Source: Gnetum montanum
Taxonomy: Eukaryota > Streptophyta > Gnetopsida > Gnetales > Gnetaceae
Direction of reading: 5' to 3'
Assembly (NCBI GenBank): GCA_015680685.1
Contig: MNCI01023334.1
Coordinates: 63,199 to 127,198 of the forward strand
Length of the DNA stretch: 64,000 nucleotides
Below are positions 1 to 11,216 of this stretch, piece after piece (position 1 is the first letter of the stretch; every line of letters starts with the position of its first letter). The notes below the pieces were generated by a model that was not told the DNA's origin, did no database searches, and saw only the letters and a list, made by a program, of their open reading frames with translations. The position numbers were made by a program, and so were the translations under genes.

Positions 1-856
1 AAAAAAATCAAAATGAAAATACAAAAAAAAAGGATGGAAATTCAAAGCACACCCCTTAGACAACTAAACGAGCTATAAGCACTAGTTATGTTACTAGAAA
101 GACATGTATCCATGCTTGAAGGCCCTATCTAACTAAGGTCCTCTCTTACTTCCTACTTCTCTTTATGGAATGATGGTTATTTTATGGGAATGCTCTTGTG
201 TCTTGAGAGGGTAAATCGGTCTTGGAGTGGTAATGCGAAGTCATTGAATGAGGATGGTTTTGGTTTCGACTAGAGATGGATCTTCTTTGGTCATTTTAAA
301 CATGAACTCCATAAGGGGCTTCTTATTACCTCAATTTGGTAATCCATTCTACCTTCTCCATCATCCATCTATGTTATCCATAATTCACCTCACTATTGAT
401 GTCCATGTTCTTGATTTCATGTCTTGTTCTGACATATTTGAGTTCTTAGGTAGAATCTTCTGGGTTTTAGTCCTTAACTTTCATTGACCATTAGTCACCT
501 CTAGAGCCTAGGGACTGCTTAGGTTGAGGTTATGCAAGGGAAAAAAGGGAATGTGCCTACTATGGGAAGCATCCACTTGCATATCCCATGGTTGGGTTCA
601 TTAAGTACGTTATCCTTAGGCATTCTTGCAACCCAAATCTTTCATACACCCAGCTTCTACATCACACCATGTGTTCCTTTACACATTTTGTTCATTAAAT
701 ACCTTCTCCATCGAATGTTTCACATTTTAAGCTTTCAAAGACCCTCTTCAGTGAATTTATCATATTCTTGGATTTTTTGGGATTCCATGGACCCTAATTT
801 CATTGAAAAATTCCTTATATTTTTTTAAGATATTCAACTTTGAAGATTGTTGCCAA
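1..856 (+). other. RE1 central noncoding region
   Basis: No coding frame here looks conserved. The short open frames at 248-487 and 532-828 have no recognisable domain and are not kept in relatives. The block at about 530-600, with TATGCAAGGG followed by CCACTTGCATA, matches a block in RE3 (15120-15175) and, inverted, in RE5 (26600-26650), RE6 (33890-33960) and RE10 (57340-57400). It is therefore a conserved noncoding part of the element family, of unknown role. Confidence 0.55.
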
Positions 857-953
857 TGGGCCCCATATATAGGGCCATGTCGACCAAGCGGACCCGTATA
901 CAAGGCCTTGTATATGGGGCCTCATCGATGTAAGAAAAAAATAGTATAAATAG
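857..953 (+). promoter_or_regulatory. Candidate internal promoter of the RE1 second ORF
   Basis: Two near-palindromes (about 859-876, and 893-918 centred on AAGGCCTT) precede a strong TATA box, TATAAATAG, at 945-953. The ATG of the candidate first exon lies about 130 bases downstream. RE3 has palindromic boxes followed by a TATA box at the same relative position. Promoter function is inferred from position and motif only. Confidence 0.5.
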
Positions 954-1084
954 GCTTGAGCCCACTTAGAAAAGTTTACATTTTCTCATAAACGCCAAAG
1001 GATTTTTTGAAATTTTTAGAACCCAGAACCTTCCAAAGCCCATAATTTATAAACTGTTTATCCAAATCACTCCATTCTTTAATC

Positions 1085-4000
1085 ATGCAGCTATCAGAGG
1101 TAAGCTCTTCATCATGGGGACCATAAATATATCATTTTTGATAGAAAAATTTTCATGATTTTTTCTAACTCCCATAAAGGATTAACTGAAAAATCAACTA
1201 TTAAATGCCAAATTTTAAGAGTTAAACCTTTCCAACAAGGTCTGGTGACATTTATAATGAATAATTAATAAAATAATCAATTTTCCATGGTCCAACCTTA
1301 GCCAAAGTGTAACTAACTAATGAGAAAAGGTATCCAAAAATGCAAAGTTACACATTATATGTACTAATCCATGGATGTGTTGTGATTGTAGATGACACCA
1401 AAAGGGAAGCACACGTAGGAAGTAGAACTATCCCAACCAAGGGAGAACTAGCCTCGAATAGGAAGAGGCCAAGAACAACCCCAAGAAGAACAACTCGTAA
1501 CCCATGCCATAGGTCCTCTTAGGGAAGAGGCATAAGTGGAATCTATTAGACAAATTCTAGAACTAGTAGTAGCAACAATAGAACATTCCCATCGAGATGA
1601 TATGCTAGCACAACTAGAAAATCTTGAGGTGACCTTAACAGAGGCTTGCCTAAATTAGATTAAATCAAGGGAGATCCAAAAATTAGTGCTTTTGGAGTTA
1701 AATTTTGGCCCTTTCCTCAAGCATGCACTAAGAGAAGTATAGGACTAGCTAAAGGCCTATCCATGTGGCCAATCATCACTTCTACTGGGGAGTGGTATAT
1801 GGGAGAAACATTCCTATTATGGAAAAATAGGCAACTTGGAGCAATAATGAAAATCAAGGACATCTCAATGTCCTATTGATGTAGGCCATTACTGTAACGC
1901 TTGGGTTTCCCAAAATAGGGGTAAACCTTATTGAAATCCCAATGTAGAAAAATCTAAGCATTAAGAAAGAATGGATGCAATGGTGTTATGGTGTTGATTG
2001 TAAGGAGTTTGACATGCTCACACCGACAGAGAGGATTCATTACAAGATTATGGCCTTCCACCTTAATCCCACAATTAGGCTAAGCAAAATCACTACCTTC
2101 TCTACCCAAGAATGCACAACTCTAAGTGGGAGATTCCCAGTCAACCTTTTACAGTTGATCTATCTAGAGATGAAGAAGAAATTTAAAGAAAATGAACATA
2201 GAAGGAAGGCACTTCCCTTTCCATGCCTCATCAGGAAACGCTGTCGAAGGGAAGGGATAATTTGTTACACCAATGACATAGTAAAAACTATTTTGACTAC
2301 CAATTGGGTAAAAATGATGAAGGATAAGATGCCTATCACAACTATCCAAGAAGAGGAGTAGTGATCACCACCTTTACCTACCACTTAGATGATAGTGCTA
2401 GACATTGTTGCAATTGTCCAATAGTGTTGAGAATACAAAGAATGACTCTTGAGTGAACAAGAGTAATAAGCAGGCATGAGTGGTGTTGACCCATCCATAT
2501 ATAGACTAGCCACGAGTCACCTTAATGAGGTGGCTTGAACAATCAACTTGATGGATGAGGGTGGATCCATTTTCTCAGCCCAACAAATGCAGCTACCCAC
2601 GAGGTTGAACTTGAGTGCTAGAGAGTTTACAGTATCTCTTGTAGAATAATAGGCACTCCTAGAAATCTCTGGGAACATGATGACCTTCTTGGTGCACTTG
2701 GAGGAGGATGAGGAGGCAACAATTTTGGTGATGTAGCACTAGGGGCAAGAAACAACAACAAAAGTGGTCACTGATCAAATTACCAAAATACTCAACACAC
2801 TTGCAACATTTGCACCAAATGTCACTACACTTAAAGATGTGCAGATGTTTGCAGGAACTACAAGTGGTAGAATAAACATAGCACAACATGAAGAACTATT
2901 GGATTGATTGGTGGGAACTAGGCAACTACTTGTAGATGTGTTTGACCTTTTGGACAACATCACTGCAACCTAGTCGAAGTTGCTAGAGGCAAGGGGTGAA
3001 AAAATCATATTAGAGAAGAAACTTGAAATAGTTAGGAAGTGGAATGAATGCTTGGCTATGAAAGTTGTTGAATTAAGAGCCCAAATTGCCAATCCTAAAT
3101 TTCTAAACCCAACAGTAATAAGAGATTATGCTATGGAATAGCTTGAAGCCAAGCATAAATGGGTTGAGGATGCAATGGAGATGGTGGTGTTTTATCAATC
3201 CTTAGTAGAGGCCACATAGCACATGATTTAGAAGGCCTTAGATTAGACCTGCAAAGGGATTATTCAATTAACTATAGAAAATTATTGGCTATGGAATGTT
3301 GATGTGCATAAGCAACAGTTAATAGATTTCATCCATCAACAACAGGAGTAGCTAGCTAGAGAAAATACAGAAGTGAGAAGATTGACAGTGGAAAATAAAA
3401 ATCTCTCCATGTAGGAAGTTCATTCCCTTTGCCAAAAAGACTATATTGAGGTAGCCACTTGGAAATTGGAGGCTCTCAAATTTGAGAGAGTCAAGGACCA
3501 TTACAAAGAGTAGGTTAGTCTACAAAAAAATTGTAAATGAGAAGCACATCTAGTTGGTGAAGGCAAAGGTAAATGAGACCCTCCATAAACTCTAGAAAGG
3601 AAGAGAGTTGTGGCAATCCATCTTTGATGGGATAGACACCTATAACAAAATGGAAATTTGCATGAAGGAGTTGCAAATCAAGGAGATGACTGAGTACATT
3701 TAGCTTGCTAATCTCTATTACACAAATCTAGCCATGTTGGCTATTGGATGGCCATGGTTTAAATTAGAGGAGTAGGTGGCCAGCTTGTACTTGTTGTACA
3801 AGGTCAAGTTCAAGCACCACAAGAACACCAAGGACAAGCTTGCAGTGGCTAACACTAAAATCAAGGTTCTTAAGGCATGATTCATGGATCAACGATCAAC
3901 TACTGAGAACATAGCCAAGAGGATGAACAACTACCAGGAGTTGCAGAATGCAGTAAGGACGTTCGACATTGAATGTAAACAATTCACTACCTAGTTTGTC

Positions 4001-4258
4001 AATGTAAAGGATATGTTCTCGATAATGCCCTATTTATGGGATGTTCCCATTCTAGCCCACATTAGTGATGTTGCATGTACTATGGATGATCCATGGAGTA
4101 AGAAGGAGAAGATGAAGGCTTTGATTGATGCCTTTCACCTCCTACCGGAGGTTGCAGCTGTAACAAGATAGCCACATGTGCCTCAACCACCACATGTGCC
4201 TGAAGCTGATGAAGGTCATTTAGGACCACAGGAGCCACCACCACCTGGGACTATCTAA
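1085..4258 (+). pseudogene. RE1 ORF2: plant-transposon-protein-like domain plus coiled coil, decayed
   Basis: A second ORF located between gag and the 3' LTR. Exon 1 (1085-1099) would encode MQLSE and joins in frame to exon 2 starting ATG ACA CCA at 1392. Residues encoded at about 1690-2330 match RE3 ORF2, with a conserved W-MGETF--WKNR segment and the hallmark LPFPCLIRK-CRR near 2215-2250. This resembles PF20167, 'putative plant transposon protein', from memory. The rest (2500-4150) is rich in K, E, L and Q and looks coiled-coil. The C-terminus ends in a proline run and PPGTI before TAA at 4256-4258, matching PPGTT in RE3. It is broken by many stops, mostly one transition away from Gln, Arg or Trp codons, and by at least one frameshift near 1740-1790. 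Function is unknown; it is neither pol nor a recognised envelope. Confidence 0.65.
1100..1391 (+). other. Candidate intron in RE1 ORF2
   Basis: The donor is GAG|GTAAGC at 1100, close to the plant consensus. The acceptor is TTGTGATTGTAG at 1380-1391, followed directly by ATG. A CTAAC branch-like motif lies at 1313-1317. Splicing keeps the frame (five whole codons, then ATG). The donor, acceptor and neighbouring bases are conserved in RE3 (15811-16032). No transcript evidence is available. Confidence 0.55.
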
Positions 4259-4422
4259 TCTTCACCACCATCTTTACATCATCAAAGGATGTGTTGTCCA
4301 AGTTTTTGTAGTCATGTCATGATGTTCATTTTTGTGTCATGAACACTGCAATTTTTTTGTAATCTATTGATTTGTACGCTCAGGCACTTGGTTTTGTTAA
4401 GTCAGTTGTTTTGTTAAGAGTT

Positions 4423-4508
4423 AGTCAATAATCCCATAGCCCCATGACTGAATGAAAACTCGTCATGGAGTTCTGTACAAAATATTGGGAAGGTATGGGA
4501 TTATTGAC
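4423..4508. repeat. Inverted junction between RE1 and RE2 3' ends
   Basis: GTCAATAATCCCAT (4423-4436) is the plus-strand 3' motif of RE1. ATGGGATTATTGAC (4495-4508) is the same motif of RE2 on the other strand, so they form an inverted repeat. Between them lies CCCCATGACTGAATGAAAAC, the terminal polypurine box of RE2 read in reverse. Neither element retains a 3' LTR here. Confidence 0.75.
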
Positions 4509-5229
4509 TAAATGAAAATTGACGATGACATGGGATGATAGAGTCAAAGTGCCTAGGGAATGGATCAATAGAAAGCGAGAAAGGGCCTTGTTAGGGGGAA
4601 CCTTTAAGCATGGGTAACATGTATTTCTAGTGCCATAACTAGTGCTTGTAGCCATATTTCATTATTATGTCTAAGGGATGTGCTTTGAATTCTCACCAAT
4701 TTTTTTTGTGAGAACCACACCATGAAAAGACTTATTTCATTCATTCGACTTCCTGATGTTTGTTCATTGGTGGAATGGCAGAAAACCCATGAAAGGCATC
4801 CAAGTACCCAAGAGAATAGCCAGCACAAGTGTGTCGAATCCCCTTGAAGTCACACCATTTTCAACCATTGAGTCTTTCCTTGTTTTGAAGAATACCAAGT
4901 CACCAATTCATTAATAAGTTTATTTAGAAAAAGGGACAGTACATTTCTAAGACAAGGGAGACCATAGAGTTGAATGGAGGAATGGATGATGTGAACTCAT
5001 TGCCTATTTTATCAAAAGAACCATATCTTAGTATCAACATTGAAAATCAAAGGTAAAAACCCAACATTAACAATCAACACCATTATAATTCAATCAACCA
5101 TTGTGAGCACTTATTATATGATGAATGAAAGTAAATCAAACAAATAAAGAAATAGTAAAAATGGTAATGATGGTGTAAAAAAAAAGTAAATATGAAAAAA
5201 TGTGTAAAACAAAAATACAAAAGGAATTG
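4440..5229 (-). other. RE2 3' noncoding region
   Basis: It holds the family block around 4610-4700 (GTGCTTGTAGCC, then GGGATGTGCTTTGAATTC on the plus strand) and an A-rich tract at 5140-5220, read as T-rich in element sense. Short open frames here are simple-sequence translations and are not counted as genes. It is shorter than the matching regions of RE6 and RE10, so an internal deletion is likely. Confidence 0.55.
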
Positions 5230-6010
5230 AGGGCTTAGAATGGTTAGCATTGGTGGCCATCTCCCCCACAACTGAGTTGGAAGGAGAAGATCCAAAATAA
5301 TGAGTAAGGTTTTCCATGCTATCGATGTAGGCACAAGTCAACCTCTCAGTTTGGTCCATGCATAGAGTTGAATTGCTCTCTTGGTCAGTTGTTAGCCACT
5401 GGGTGCCTTCCTGTCTTGTGGCTACTAGATACAAGCATTTTTGTATGTTAGTTATTTGTGCACATTGGTTGCATGCAGACAATGTTAAACATTGTACAAA
5501 CTAGGACTTCTGCATGCAATTACACCTTGTGTCACTGTATGTGATGGATGGAACTTTCTTCTTCTTGATCTTTTTGAATGTATTTTCCTTTGATATTTCT
5601 AGGGAAAGATCACGTATTCCTAGGCACACATCAATTGTGCTTAGCCATGCTCTTCCCATAATGATTGGGAAGTCCCCCTTGCAATTTTTGACTTGAATCA
5701 CTAGGAAATCGGTTGGATACGACCATCCACAAATAGTGGTGACAATGTCCTCCACTAGTCCTAATGGGGACAGTAATGGATTGGTCGGCCAGGTCTAAAT
5801 GAATGTTACTCTTTTTTAGTGGAGGCAAGTTCTAGGCTTTATACATTTCTTGAGAGATTAAGTTGATACTAGAACCTGAATCAAAATGAAATTTGCACAG
5901 CTCATTCCTAGTGATTTGTAAATATATAAGAGGACTCCTAGGATCAGAGAATTTCCTAGGAAGATGGCTAGCTTTAATCTAATTAGTGATGGCATGAGTC
6001 AACATGACTG
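5230..6010 (-). pseudogene. RE2 retropepsin-like protease domain, decayed
   Basis: This is the C-terminal part of the gag-pro polyprotein. The aspartic protease motif FDSGSSINLIS lies near 5850-5890 and keeps the catalytic D-S-G. Downstream come KKSNIHLDLADQSI, a flap-like GGHCHHYLW/CGWSYP region and FPIIMGRAWLST near 5640, the second conserved protease block. A C-terminal extension (Q-CAQ--NIQKCLY, 5380-5470) is shared with RE6 and RE10. The frame changes within the domain (near 5755) and several stops interrupt it, so it is inactive. The substrate would be the element's own gag. The end is uncertain because the frame runs into the polypurine-like box at 5258-5280. Confidence 0.7.
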
Positions 6011-8766
6011 TGTGTGTTGGATGCAGTTTTTGTTTTGAAGGGAGTTTCAAAGTCTCGAATGATGGTGAGGCATTTGGAAAATTAGCCACTTGTCGCTGTA
6101 AGGACTTGGTTGGACTATTGGTTCTAAAGAAAGGTCTTTGTTTTGTTCAATTGTCCAAACCAATAGTAGGTTGAGGATTGATAGTCCTTGTAGCATTGCG
6201 TTGCTGTGGCTGGGCAGGGAGCTCATCCTACATAGCTAGAGCAGGTGGTAATGGAGCTAAGGGTGGAAGAGGTGTGGTCAGATGAGAAGGATAGTATGTT
6301 TGTGAAACATCTCTCCTAGGAGAAGGAGTTCTATAGTACTCGTGGACTTGGTAGTGAGGCTGAGGAGTGACGTGACTAATAGAGTCACGTGGAGAGATTG
6401 ACTACTGCATGTAGTACCCGTATGGGTTAGGTTGATGGTAAGGGTACTGTTGGTGTGGTGGCATTCCCCATGATTGTGGGTGTTTTCACTATTGATATTG
6501 TTCATTTGGCTGTGGTGGAGTTCCACTCAGATAATATGTCAAGGTTTGGTGGAACTACCTTGGGTTACCTTGAGGATAGGGTAACCTTTGGGGTGTTTGT
6601 CGTTTGTTTAATCGTGGGTTTAGTGCATACATCCCAAAATCCTACAGATGTGAGATTACTAGGAAACATCCCTTAGGATGGTCATATTAGCATATCTCAC
6701 ATCCACCATCATTATCTGTGTCCAAATCCACAACCTCTTTAATGATGAAAACTTTGCCCTTACTTTTGTTACATGGATATTTAGCTTCTTTCTTTTGCCT
6801 CCTCTCTCGGTCACTATGTTGCTCTCTAGACTCCTCTACTATTTTGAGAATGGTTTGAAATTTATTATCTAGGGAGTCCCACATTTGGTCTACCTTTGCC
6901 AATACATCTGATGCAAACTTTTGAATGCAAAAGGTTTTCCTATTGACCATCTCTTCAAGTGGTGACTCTTCTTCATCCTCACAAAATCTAACTTCCTTCT
7001 TTTGGAGGGAAAGATCTCTATTGTATTCCTTCACAATTTCTCTTTTTCTTAATTCACCTTCCTCTTTAGCAAATTGCTCCAATAATCTTTGTACTTGATG
7101 GGCTCTAAGCTCGGATAGTCTCCCTTGGGCATAAGTCCCAAGGGTTCTTTATGTTTCGTACCTAAGCCCATCTACGAGATGGTGTAGCTGTTCCCTTTGC
7201 GAGTAACCATGGCTAGGGCAAGGATGTAATAATGCATAATATTGGCCCATGGTAGAATATAAGGGTTCGTGTTCTCCTTATTTCCATCCTTGGATTTTCT
7301 TTCGTAGGTTGGACACTCGTGAGTACATTTGATACTTATTGTTGAATAACCCTAACATGGTACTCCATTGAGGAATGGATTCCAACTCTAAGAATTGATA
7401 CCAACTTTCCACTTCTTTGATCAGTATCCATGGAAACAAATTTAGTTTGTGCCACTCATTTTCTATAGTTTATAAGACACATGCATCATAGAATGCTTGT
7501 AGATGATTTTGAGGATCAACGTTGTATCCCCCTTCAAATCGTGGGATATTGTTCATGTCTAATCTTTTGATCCTACTATTCTTTTGGTGCCTTGTTGGGA
7601 TCCTAACAGTCTCAGTTATATCTAGCATACTTATGGTAGTGAGTAGGGGTTCATCATGATCGTATTCTCTATGATGTCTATGATGCATATGTTGTTTCCT
7701 ACTCTCCCTCCTTTCATGATGTGTTTCTCTAGAATACCCTCATCCCCTTTCTCGACTATTTCATCTATGATCTTTGTTTCACTTACTGTTGTCCTCATGA
7801 TCTTCCTCTTTGTGACTACGTCCAAATCTCGAAGAAGAGGGGGAAGGAGATGATGAAGGTAAAGAGGAAGGAGGACTAACACCATGATGGTGCCTATCAC
7901 TTTCTCTTTAGTGGTTGCGACCTCGACCATGGTTATGATCAGAACATCTTTCATCATCATGTGTTCGTGTCCCTTTTTCAGACCCTTTATGGCCATTGGT
8001 ATTAGAACCTAGGTTATGAATGGTTGAGTGAATATTCTAATACACAACTCCTTAACCGAAGTCAATGAGAGGAACATCGTTATGTGGAAAACCTCCTGAG
8101 GTAGGTCCACCACCCTTGCCTATCACTTTCTCTTTAGTGGTTGCGACCTTGACCATGGTTATGATCAGAACATCTTTCGTCGTCATGTGTTCGTGTCCCT
8201 TTTTTAGACCCTTTATGGCCATTGGTATTAGAACCTAGGTTATGAATGGTTGAGTGAATATTCTAATACACAACTCCTTAACTGAAGTCAATGAGAGGAA
8301 CATCGTTATGTGGAAAACCTCTTGAGGTAGGTTCACCACCCTTGTTTTCACTTATGACATATGGGACATTTTGAGATTTCTTTTCCTTCATAGATTTGTA
8401 ATGTCTCTCTTGTTGTAGGACCCTTTGACATTGTGCCTCTGTGGGTTGATAATCTCTCAAATCTTGTTTATGCACAATGTACTTCGACTGTAAGTGCTAC
8501 ATACCAATTCGTGTGAGAGCACAAAGAAGCATGCTTGGTATTGAGCGATTGGGTGGTAACACTATGTTACCCTCTAAATCATGCCATCACAATTGTTCAT
8601 CCTGGTGGAGGATAAAGGTAACGTTTGGTACATACTCATCGGGATGAGCATGTACCAAGCAAAACTGTTGGGGCACTGGTAGATCATCATCATGTGGAGT
8701 ATGCCTCTAACTATTTATTGTGTCAGACCTAGGCAGTGAAGCACTTTCATAGGAAGAAGGAGACAT
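6010..8766 (-). pseudogene. RE2 gag, decayed
   Basis: The Gag start is set at ATG 8766 (MSPSSYES), matching the MSSS starts of RE6 and RE10. The conserved N-terminal block (HPDEY, FILHQDEQL, NIVLPP) lies at 8540-8690. A His/Arg/Asp-rich segment follows (about 7640-8000). The retrotransposon gag core is at about 7080-7640 (MNNIPRFEGGYNVDPQNHLQ near 7500-7560). Next come a charged helical segment and VDQMWDSLDNKFQTILKIVE (about 6830-6890), a knuckle remnant (GGCEIC, then YDHPKGC, about 6650-6700) and a P/Q/Y-rich tail. The frame shifts after a 226-bp tandem duplication (7893-8344). Stops also interrupt the frame. Confidence 0.75.
7893..8344. repeat. 226-bp tandem duplication inside RE2 gag
   Basis: 7893-8118 and 8119-8344 align end to end with only a handful of differences by eye, mostly transitions. 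The unit length is not a multiple of three, so it breaks the gag frame: the N-terminal frame (8766, 8475) and the core frame (7688, 7082) differ in phase. No relative has this duplication, so it is private to RE2 and arose late. Confidence 0.85.
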
Positions 8767-8861
8767 GATTAATTCCTCAATGTGAAATACTCTCTTTTCT
8801 ATAATTGTAGGATAACCAACCCTAAGGGTTCATTCCAATGATGGGAAGATTTCCTAAGCTC

Positions 8862-9656
8862 TAATCCCTATGCTCAACCATACGAATATGAGCATACATG
8901 CACGATCCAGTCAAATTCCAAGGACTAGGTGCTTATGTGCCGTTACAGAACCTAGATGGGTTAGTCAATCGTTGCCTTCCCAAGCTTACTTGTATAGCAC
9001 GATTGTATGGTTAAGTAAACTTGAGGTATATGATTTTTATATATTTTCGAATGTTTTATGTCTTGGTGCTACAATGGAAGAAGTGAACTAATTAAGTAAC
9101 TAATTTAATTTAACTAATCAACTATGCTCTAACTAGTCCTAACACCAGCATCCGTTCCCACTTGTCATACACATACTGAACCAGTGCAACACTATTGGGA
9201 TTACCAAATGCTAATCATTATTGGGTTACGAAGTGTTCCACGTATGCTCAAAGTGGTCGTATTGAGTGTGCTTACTTGGGAGAGTTAACAAGGTGAGAGG
9301 GAGAACATTAATTAACTAAGGAAAACATTAAATAACTATAAATAACATTAAATAATCTATTCTAGATGCTTCAAGGTTTATCACAAAGTTTGTCTTTATT
9401 TCTGGTCACAAGGTGTGCTCAGGTACACAATGCTTGAATAAAGATTTGTTCACTTTATGACTCCTACTATGGGCACTCAGAAATAATTCTAACTCTGAGT
9501 AAGGAAAACTGCAAGAGTTTGGGTTAGGGACTAAGACTAACTATGCAAACCAAGTGCCTGCCTCTTATTTATAGGCGATGAGGAGGGTCCCGACATTGGA
9601 TGCTCGATATCGCTTGGTGAGCTCCAATATCATGGATCCAATATCACGGTTCATCA
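8862..9656 (-). repeat. RE2 5' LTR, lacking its 3' terminus
   Basis: It starts TGATGAACCGTG in element sense at 9656 and holds GATATC-type boxes (9605-9655), then a TATA box CTATAAATA (9574-9566) and conserved AATAAAG sites further down. It aligns with the LTRs of RE6 and RE10. The last ~10-15 bases, normally GTACCTC-CCACTCATCA, are missing at 8862 together with the adjoining primer-binding site. Confidence 0.8.
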
Positions 9657-10254
9657 ATAAATATTTGTTTTGAAATATTTAAAAATGCATAAATTACATA
9701 CTCCTAAATTTCATAGAATTAGTTGTCATTCTTGTTCATGTTGTTTTGCTTCTTGTTTTAGAAATCGTCTTCTCTGCTCTGCAGTCATCAATTTTGGATT
9801 TTTAGATTTTATGATCCATGGTCGTTCTCTACTTTGGCCATGCCCACCTGCACACCCACTACCATGACCTCCATGAATCGCATTACTTGTTGCAACAAAT
9901 GGTTGTTGTTGCTAATCTTGAAGAGAGTGTTCTTCACCTTCTCTATTAGGACTAATAGCAGTAGAATCCATGTTTCTGAAAATGCACAAATTCCAATATT
10001 CCACCTCTTAATCTTGTAACATGATGCCTAAATTCAATATCTTTAAATACTACATCGCATTGTAACTGTTGTCACCTTAACTATCGTTGTGATTGTAATC
10101 GTCACCGTAATCATAACCGTCACCATTTATAATATTAATAAATATAAATTATTACCCACCATTTATAATAAAAAAAATCCATTATTACTATAATAATAAC
10201 TGTCACGATTTATAATAATAATAAATATTCATTATTACCCACATTAGGGCCTTG
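9657..10254. other. Non-element sequence between RE2 and the tandem array
   Basis: It contains a short minus-strand coding-like stretch (9726-9971), then AT-rich sequence (10040-10250) with repeated words such as CACCATTTATAATA and AATAATAAATATTCATTATTACCCAC. Nothing recognisable beyond that. Confidence 0.4.
9726..9971 (-). pseudogene. Small unrecognised coding-like stretch
   Basis: An 82-codon minus-strand frame from ATG 9971 to TGA 9726, interrupted once by TAG near residue 20. It begins MDSTAISPNREGEEHSLQ, has a Gly/His-rich middle (HGGHGSGCAGGHGQ) and a basic end (MTAEQRRRFLKQEAKQ). The composition is protein-like rather than simple repeat. I do not recognise the family. The start of a degenerate transposase or nucleic-acid-binding ORF is possible. 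It lies next to the RE2 LTR in opposite-strand, non-element sequence. Confidence 0.3.
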
Positions 10255-10605
10255 CGAGTGAGGGAATATGAAGAGATGAATTGGGAGTTGAGGGGTTCGG
10301 GGGCATTAATCAAATAGAGATTCGGCTTTCCTACAATGACTCTTTAGCTCCCTTGCACATGGTGCATGCATGTGAGGGAATACAAAGAGATGAATGGGGA
10401 GCCTAGGGGTTGAGGGGTGTTAATGGAATAGAGATTTGGCTCCATTGCAGTGACTCTTGAGCTTCCTTGGACGTGGTGTGTGCACTTGAGGGAATACGAA
10501 GAGACAAATGGGGAGCCCAAGGATTAGGGGCATTAATCAAATAAAGATTTGGCTCCCTTGTAGTGACTCTTTAGCTTTCCTACATGTGGCGTGTGATGTG
10601 GAGGG
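10255..10605. repeat. Tandem repeat, about 116 bp x 3
   Basis: Three diverged copies start at about 10256, 10371 and 10487, each beginning TGAGGGAATA. Each contains GAAGAGA-AAATGGGGAG or close variants, then ATTAAT-(A/G)AATA-AGATT-GGCT and GTGACTCTT-AGCTT-CC. Unlike the surrounding sequence it is not AT-rich. It shows no link to the LTR elements. Confidence 0.8.
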
Positions 10606-10656
10606 TAACAAGATACACTTCCCCCTCATCATGTGAGACATGTTGGTCTCTCGGCC

Positions 10657-10684
10657 AAAAAAGAAAAGAAAAGAAAAGAAAAGG
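10657..10684. repeat. AAAAG microsatellite
   Basis: About five AAAAG units in a row, just right of the 116-bp array. Confidence 0.9.
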
Positions 10685-11189
10685 ATTTAATAGTTCTAAG
10701 ATGTCTTTTTAAATTTTCATCTTTACAATCAATCCTAAAAGAATATTTATTTTTAGGTGAAAACAATTATACCTTATTTTGAAGAACTCACTCAAGTTTT
10801 TACTTACTGCTAAAGTTTACATTCAAGGATGCATCTGAAGCATGAGCTATTAAATGTTTTCACCTTAAACTAAGAAAGAAAGAAAATTAGTTAAAACTCT
10901 CTACAATAAAAAATAAAGGGATTAAAAAAAATTTTATGTGTGAAGCAAATTTCTTTATAATTGAGGAGTGTTATCAAATAAAACTTCTTCCAGCTTTAAC
11001 TAAAAACAATATAAATATGTGCTCATACCAAAACCAATAACTTCAAGTAATGGGGAAACTAAAAAAGCAACGGATAAATGAATATTTCATGTTGCATAAA
11101 GGAAATCTAGGGTTATGGATACCTAAATGAAAGCAACAAATACCAATAGATAAACTTTCATGAATCAAATGCTATAAATTTTTTTATTT
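10685..11189. other. AT-rich flank of RE3
   Basis: No ORF, repeat or RNA gene could be supported. It was contiguous with 19804 onward before RE3 inserted, as the ATTAA duplication shows. Confidence 0.5.
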
Positions 11190-11194
11190 ATTAA
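11190..11194. repeat. Left target-site duplication of RE3 (ATTAA)
   Basis: The five bases before the 5' LTR are identical to the five after the 3' LTR (19799-19803), as expected from integrase-mediated insertion of an LTR element. Confidence 0.85.
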
Positions 11195-11216
11195 TGATGA
11201 GTTATCATTTTGTTGG

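Larger units (their letters stand above)
1..4437 (+). mobile_element. RE1: 3' part of a Ty3/gypsy-type LTR element with a second ORF
   Basis: Plus-strand internal part of a retroelement whose 5' LTR and gag lie left of the window. The order is a noncoding central part (1-850), a promoter-like segment (857-953), a short exon and intron (1085-1391), a long second ORF (1392-4258) and a 3' untranslated part ending in the family motif GTCAATAATCCCATA (4423-4437). The same blocks occur in the same order in RE3, which has both LTRs. The block with CAAAGCACACCCCTTA near position 40 recurs, inverted, near 4690, 27110, 34420 and 57865 inside minus-strand relatives. No 3' LTR follows; instead RE2 begins in the opposite orientation. 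Confidence 0.8.
4438..9656 (-). mobile_element. RE2: gag-pro LTR retrotransposon, missing its 3' LTR
   Basis: Minus-strand element. Reading from the right it has a 5' LTR (9656-8862), gag (8766 to about 6010), protease (about 6010-5230), a T-rich tract and a short 3' noncoding region ending in the terminal polypurine box at 4439. The primer-binding site and the last bases of the LTR are deleted, judged against RE6 and RE10: sequence jumps from the leader (about 8855) straight into the LTR (about 8862). The 3' LTR is lost at the junction with RE1. There is no RT, RNase H or integrase. Confidence 0.8.

Noticed and set aside
1085-4258. Envelope-like identity for ORF2
   Set aside because: Its position fits, but I saw no signal peptide or convincing membrane anchor. 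The sequence is charged and coiled-coil instead.
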